A stretch of DNA of 64,000 nt from Hyphomicrobium_A sp036559705. Lineage in GTDB: Bacteria > Pseudomonadota > Alphaproteobacteria > Rhizobiales > Hyphomicrobiaceae. Shown here piece by piece: positions 61,242 through 64,000 of the stretch. The position numbers and the translations under genes are program-made. The stretch spans positions 23,614-87,613 of the forward strand of contig DATBSP010000012.1 of the NCBI GenBank assembly GCA_036559705.1. Direction: 5' to 3'. The notes beneath the pieces were generated by a model. It was not told where the DNA came from and ran no database searches. It saw only the letters and a list, made by a program, of their open reading frames with translations. Each line of letters starts with the position of its first letter. Positions within the stretch are counted from its first letter, which is position 1.

Positions 61242-62249
61242 GTGGACCAGACGGCCCCATCCCCCACCCCACCGTCCGGCCGTCTGCAGCGGATCTCGCG
61301 GCCAGAGCCAGGCCCCAGTGCGTGTCCGCGTAACGGGTTGCGTAGCGTTGGGCCTAGGCGCTCTTGCCCGAACCGGAACGGCGAGCCCCTCCTCGCCGTT
61401 CCGGGGGGCACCGCTCTGGAGGATAGGGCTGGCATGCTTGCCGCACTGCGCACGCGCATTATGGCGCTCGAGCGCGGCTCCTCACTCATCGCTTCCTCCT
61501 CTTCACCCGAGCTTGCCGCACAAACTCAGCGCCTGTGGACGCTCGGGGCCGCCGAGGTCGATCAGCGTCTTAGCCGCGGCCTCGATGCCGCCTCCCTGCA
61601 TGAGGTGAAGGCCGAACCATCGGGCGTTGCGGCCGGTAGCTGGGCGGCGGCGCTCGGCTTTGCCTTGCGCCTCGCCATGCGCCGCCTGCAAAGCATCGAA
61701 GCTTCTCCTGCGGGTCCGCCGCGCGTCTTGTGGTGCTGGCCGTCCGTCTTTGCCCGCGAGCTCGGTGCGCCGTACGGGCACGGCTTTGCCGCTCTGGGGC
61801 TCGAGCCTTCGGCCTGGCTGTTCGCCGAGACGGCCCGCGCCAGCGATGCCATGTGGGCCATGGAGGAGGGCCTGCGCTCGCAAAGCCTCGCTCTCGTCAT
61901 CGGCGTCGTCGGCGAAGCGGAGCTAACGCCCGCGCGCCGCCTGAGCTTGGCTGCGGCGGAGCATCTGACGCCGTGCCTTCTCATTACCGATCCGCGTCTC
62001 TCTCCGGCCGGGTCCACCGCCACCCGCTGGCGTGTCGGTGCCCGCAGGAGCGCTTCGCATCCCTTCGATGGCGCCGCGCCCGGCGCGGCCCGCTACGCCG
62101 TCGCCCTGGAACGCTGCCGGCATCGCCCGCTGACGGGCGAGCCGGTGCCCCACCTCTTGGAATGGTCGGATGAAACGCATCGTTTCCGTGTGGCTGCCGC
62201 TATGGCCCATCGAGCGGATGCGCCGCACGCAGCCATCGCTGGTTCCTGA
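61242..62249 (+). CDS. imuA: ImuA, mutasome component
   Basis: 335 residues, RecA-like partner of the translesion mutasome: MLAALRTRIMALERG, LWTLGAAEVDQRLSRGLDAA, then GFALRLAMRR and RVLWCWPSVFARELGAPYGH, typical of ImuA in alphaproteobacteria. With ImuB and DnaE2 it performs error-prone repair under SOS control. GTG at 61242 follows GAGAG; ATG 61434 with GGAGG is an alternative that would drop a poorly conserved 64-residue N-terminus. Its end overlaps imuB by 80 bases. Confidence 0.85.
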   Translation: MDQTAPSPTPPSGRLQRISRPEPGPSACPRNGLRSVGPRRSCPNRNGEPLLAVPGGTALEDRAGMLAALRTRIMALERGSSLIASSSSPELAAQTQRLWTLGAAEVDQRLSRGLDAASLHEVKAEPSGVAAGSWAAALGFALRLAMRRLQSIEASPAGPPRVLWCWPSVFARELGAPYGHGFAALGLEPSAWLFAETARASDAMWAMEEGLRSQSLALVIGVVGEAELTPARRLSLAAAEHLTPCLLITDPRLSPAGSTATRWRVGARRSASHPFDGAAPGAARYAVALERCRHRPLTGEPVPHLLEWSDETHRFRVAAAMAHRADAPHAAIAGS

Positions 62250-63708
62250 TGCTGCGGCGCTCGCCCTCGTCGAGGCGGGCACCCACGGCATCCGCATCAC
62301 CGCCGTCAACCCGCATGCGGCGGCTGAAGGCGTGCGCATCGGTCAGGCCCTCGCCGATGCGCGCGCCGCTTTTCCCGGCCTTGCCATCCAGCCGGCAGAT
62401 CCGCGCCGCGACCGCAGTGGGCTTCTGCGCCTGGCACGCTGGTGCGGCCGCTACGGTCCCAACCGCAATATCGATGGCGAAGACGGGTTGTGGATCGACA
62501 TCACCGGTGTCGCGCATCTCTACGGCGGCGAAGAAAAGCTCCTTTGCGATCTCATCGGCAGGCTGTCGCGCTTCAAGCTGACGGCGCGCGCCGGCCTTGC
62601 CGACACGCTCGGCGCCGGGCACGCACTCGCCCGCTTCGCGCCATCACCAGCGCTGGCCGAGGAAGGCCGCGCCGAGGCGCGCCTTTCCGGCCTCCCCATC
62701 GAAGCCTTGCGCCTCGCGCCGGAAACCGTGCTGCTGTTAAAGCGCCTCGGTCTGCGCCGCATCGGCGAGCTTTATCACCTGCCGCGCGCCGCCCTGCAGC
62801 GCCGCTTCCGCTCGGCCAAGGGCGTCGAAGCCGTACTCATGCGTCTCGATCAGGCGTTGGGCGTGCGGGCAGAGCCGCGCCGGCCACTCATCGAGCCGCC
62901 GGCGCTGTTCGTGCAGCGCTCGTGGCCAGATCCGCTCATCTCGGCTGAGCAGCTTGAAGCCGAGACGGCGGCCCTGGCGCAGGAATTATGCGCGCACTTG
63001 AGTGCACGCGGTCTCGGTGCGCGCCGCCTCTGCCTGTCGCTCTATCGCGCCGACGGTACCGTCGCCGAGGCGCGCGCCGGATTGAGCTCGCCCTCGTGGG
63101 CGCCCGAGCACATGACGGCGCTCATCGGCGAGAAGCTTGCCGCACTCGATGCCGGCTTTGGCGTCGACGTGATGGTGCTCGCCGCCGTGCAGGTGGAAAA
63201 ACCGGGCGCGCAGCAGGCCACGCTCGCCCCGCGTCTTACCGGCGCGCGTGCCGACGCTGCGCAGCTCGTCGACCGGTTGGCAAACCGCCTGGGTCCCGCC
63301 CGCGTCCGCCGCCTCGAGCCGCGGGCGAGCCACATTCCCGAGCGGGCTGAGGCGCAGGTCGCGGCGCTCGCGCGTCCGCAAGAGGTTTCCTGGCACCCTG
63401 CCACCGGACCGGCGCGGCCATCGCTGCTGCTGGAGCAGCCGGAGCCGATCCGTGTCGTCGCCGAGGTGCCGGAAGGGCCGCCGGCACGCTTCGTGTGGCG
63501 ACGGGTGGAGCGGCGCATCGTCAAGGCACAGGGCCCGCAGCGCATCGCGCCCGAATGGTGGGACGAGATCGCCACGAAGAAAAGCGGCACGCGCGATTAC
63601 TACCGCATCGAGGACGAGGGCGGCGCCGGCTACTGGGTGTTCCGCGAAGGCCTATACGGGCGCGACGAGGAGCTGCCGCGCTGGTTCCTGCACGGCCTGT
63701 TCGGGTAG
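62170..63708 (+). CDS. imuB: ImuB, Y-family polymerase-like mutasome subunit
   Basis: 512-residue ImuB. KRIVSVWLPLWPIERMRRTQ marks the Y-family start, but the acidic metal-binding residues of active polymerases are missing, as expected; ImuB is a scaffold that links ImuA, the beta-clamp and DnaE2. Other segments: LYGGEEKLLCDLIGRLSRFK, LAPETVLLLKRLGLRRIGEL, and the C-terminal DYYRIEDEGGAGYWVFREGL. ATG 62170 lies within imuA, overlapping by 80 bases. Confidence 0.93.
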   Translation: MKRIVSVWLPLWPIERMRRTQPSLVPDAAALALVEAGTHGIRITAVNPHAAAEGVRIGQALADARAAFPGLAIQPADPRRDRSGLLRLARWCGRYGPNRNIDGEDGLWIDITGVAHLYGGEEKLLCDLIGRLSRFKLTARAGLADTLGAGHALARFAPSPALAEEGRAEARLSGLPIEALRLAPETVLLLKRLGLRRIGELYHLPRAALQRRFRSAKGVEAVLMRLDQALGVRAEPRRPLIEPPALFVQRSWPDPLISAEQLEAETAALAQELCAHLSARGLGARRLCLSLYRADGTVAEARAGLSSPSWAPEHMTALIGEKLAALDAGFGVDVMVLAAVQVEKPGAQQATLAPRLTGARADAAQLVDRLANRLGPARVRRLEPRASHIPERAEAQVAALARPQEVSWHPATGPARPSLLLEQPEPIRVVAEVPEGPPARFVWRRVERRIVKAQGPQRIAPEWWDEIATKKSGTRDYYRIEDEGGAGYWVFREGLYGRDEELPRWFLHGLFG

Positions 63709-63712
63709 CTGC

Positions 63713-64000
63713 ATGTCGAAGAAGCCCATCCCACGCTACGCCGAACTGCAGGTGACGACCAACTTCTCGTTCCTGCGTGGGGCTTCGCACGGTGAGGAAC
63801 TCGTCGCTCAGGCGCATGCGCTCGGGCTGGCGGCGCTCGCCGTCACCGACCGCAATACTCTCGCCGGCGTCGTGCGCGCGCATCTGGCGGCGAAGGAGCT
63901 AGGCCTGAAGCTGATCGTTGGTGCGCGGCTCGATCTCAAGGATGCGCCGAGCGTGCTGTGCCTGCCGCGCGACCGCCAAGCCTACGGGCGCCTGTCACGC
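63713..64000 (+). CDS. dnaE2: DnaE2 (ImuC), error-prone DNA polymerase, N-terminal part
   Basis: First 96 codons of DnaE2, cut by the window edge: RYAELQVTTNFSFLRGASHG and LAVTDRNTLAGVVRAHLAAK are the PHP-domain start of C-family polymerases. It is the catalytic polymerase of the imuA-imuB-dnaE2 mutasome. Starts five bases behind imuB. Identification as DnaE2 rather than replicative DnaE1 rests on the context and on the ELQVTTNFSFLRG wording. Confidence 0.92.
   Translation, partial: MSKKPIPRYAELQVTTNFSFLRGASHGEELVAQAHALGLAALAVTDRNTLAGVVRAHLAAKELGLKLIVGARLDLKDAPSVLCLPRDRQAYGRLSR

Noticed and set aside
1..64000. CRISPR arrays, IS elements, prophage or integrase genes
   Set aside because: No regularly spaced repeats, transposase or integrase motifs were seen in any frame.

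Overview
The window is high-GC alphaproteobacterial chromosome, most likely from a methylotrophic member of the Hyphomicrobiaceae. The evidence is a hydroxypyruvate reductase (49448-50416) that reads like the glycerate dehydrogenase known from Hyphomicrobium, a serine-glyoxylate aminotransferase (53916-55109; both are serine-cycle enzymes), a circularly permuted two-piece tmRNA, an SspB of the alpha type, a GAACN7GAAC LexA box and an imuA-imuB-dnaE2 cassette. There are no plasmid, phage or IS genes, no CRISPR array, and no rRNA or tRNA gene that I can see.

Layout: 1-6570 holds the start of uvrD (leftward), a large AsmA-family gene and a fumC-DUF4169-RHH operon. 6848-9450 is a decayed autotransporter gene with an inverted internal segment. 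9650-14342 carries small secreted and DUF proteins, an RHH regulator with a palindromic operator next to a PHB-depolymerase-type esterase, a cysteine-cluster protein and a dehalogenase-like hydrolase. 14503-16256 is a patch of three broken genes (GGDEF cyclase, HxlR regulator, RibD-type reductase). 16280-23201 is accessory metabolism: GST, SRPBCC-ArsR pair, LysR with divergent hydrolase and flavin protein, and a two-subunit molybdenum hydroxylase, followed by a broken GAF...EAL gene (to 24030). 24027-27927 has small hypothetical genes, including a bacterial VHL beta-domain protein.

27999-29091 places sspB directly downstream of ssrA (tmRNA), the adaptor beside the source of its tag. 29380-37237 is a conserved housekeeping run: CPBP protease, thyA-folA, hflK-hflC-DUF2065-degP, psd-pssA. 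37254-40150 is an overlapping HerA-type ATPase/histidine kinase pair. 40293-48810 is a TonB island: a periplasmic protein, exbB-exbD-tonB, and two paralogous TonB-dependent receptors whose upstream regions share an identical 15-bp inverted-repeat element. 48873-59716 mixes serine-cycle genes with an acyltransferase-like membrane protein, an amidase, a response regulator beside a dead kinase, a TRAP-type binding protein, a DUF1007 protein and a ZnuA-type zinc-binding protein. 59784-64000 ends with an L,D-transpeptidase and the LexA-controlled mutasome imuA-imuB-dnaE2 (dnaE2 cut by the window edge).

Best candidates for follow-up: the 534-bp inverted segment in the autotransporter gene, the shared TonB-receptor operator, the ssrA-sspB linkage, the HerA-kinase operon and the VHL-domain protein. 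I do not see a clearly new defence or biosynthetic system.
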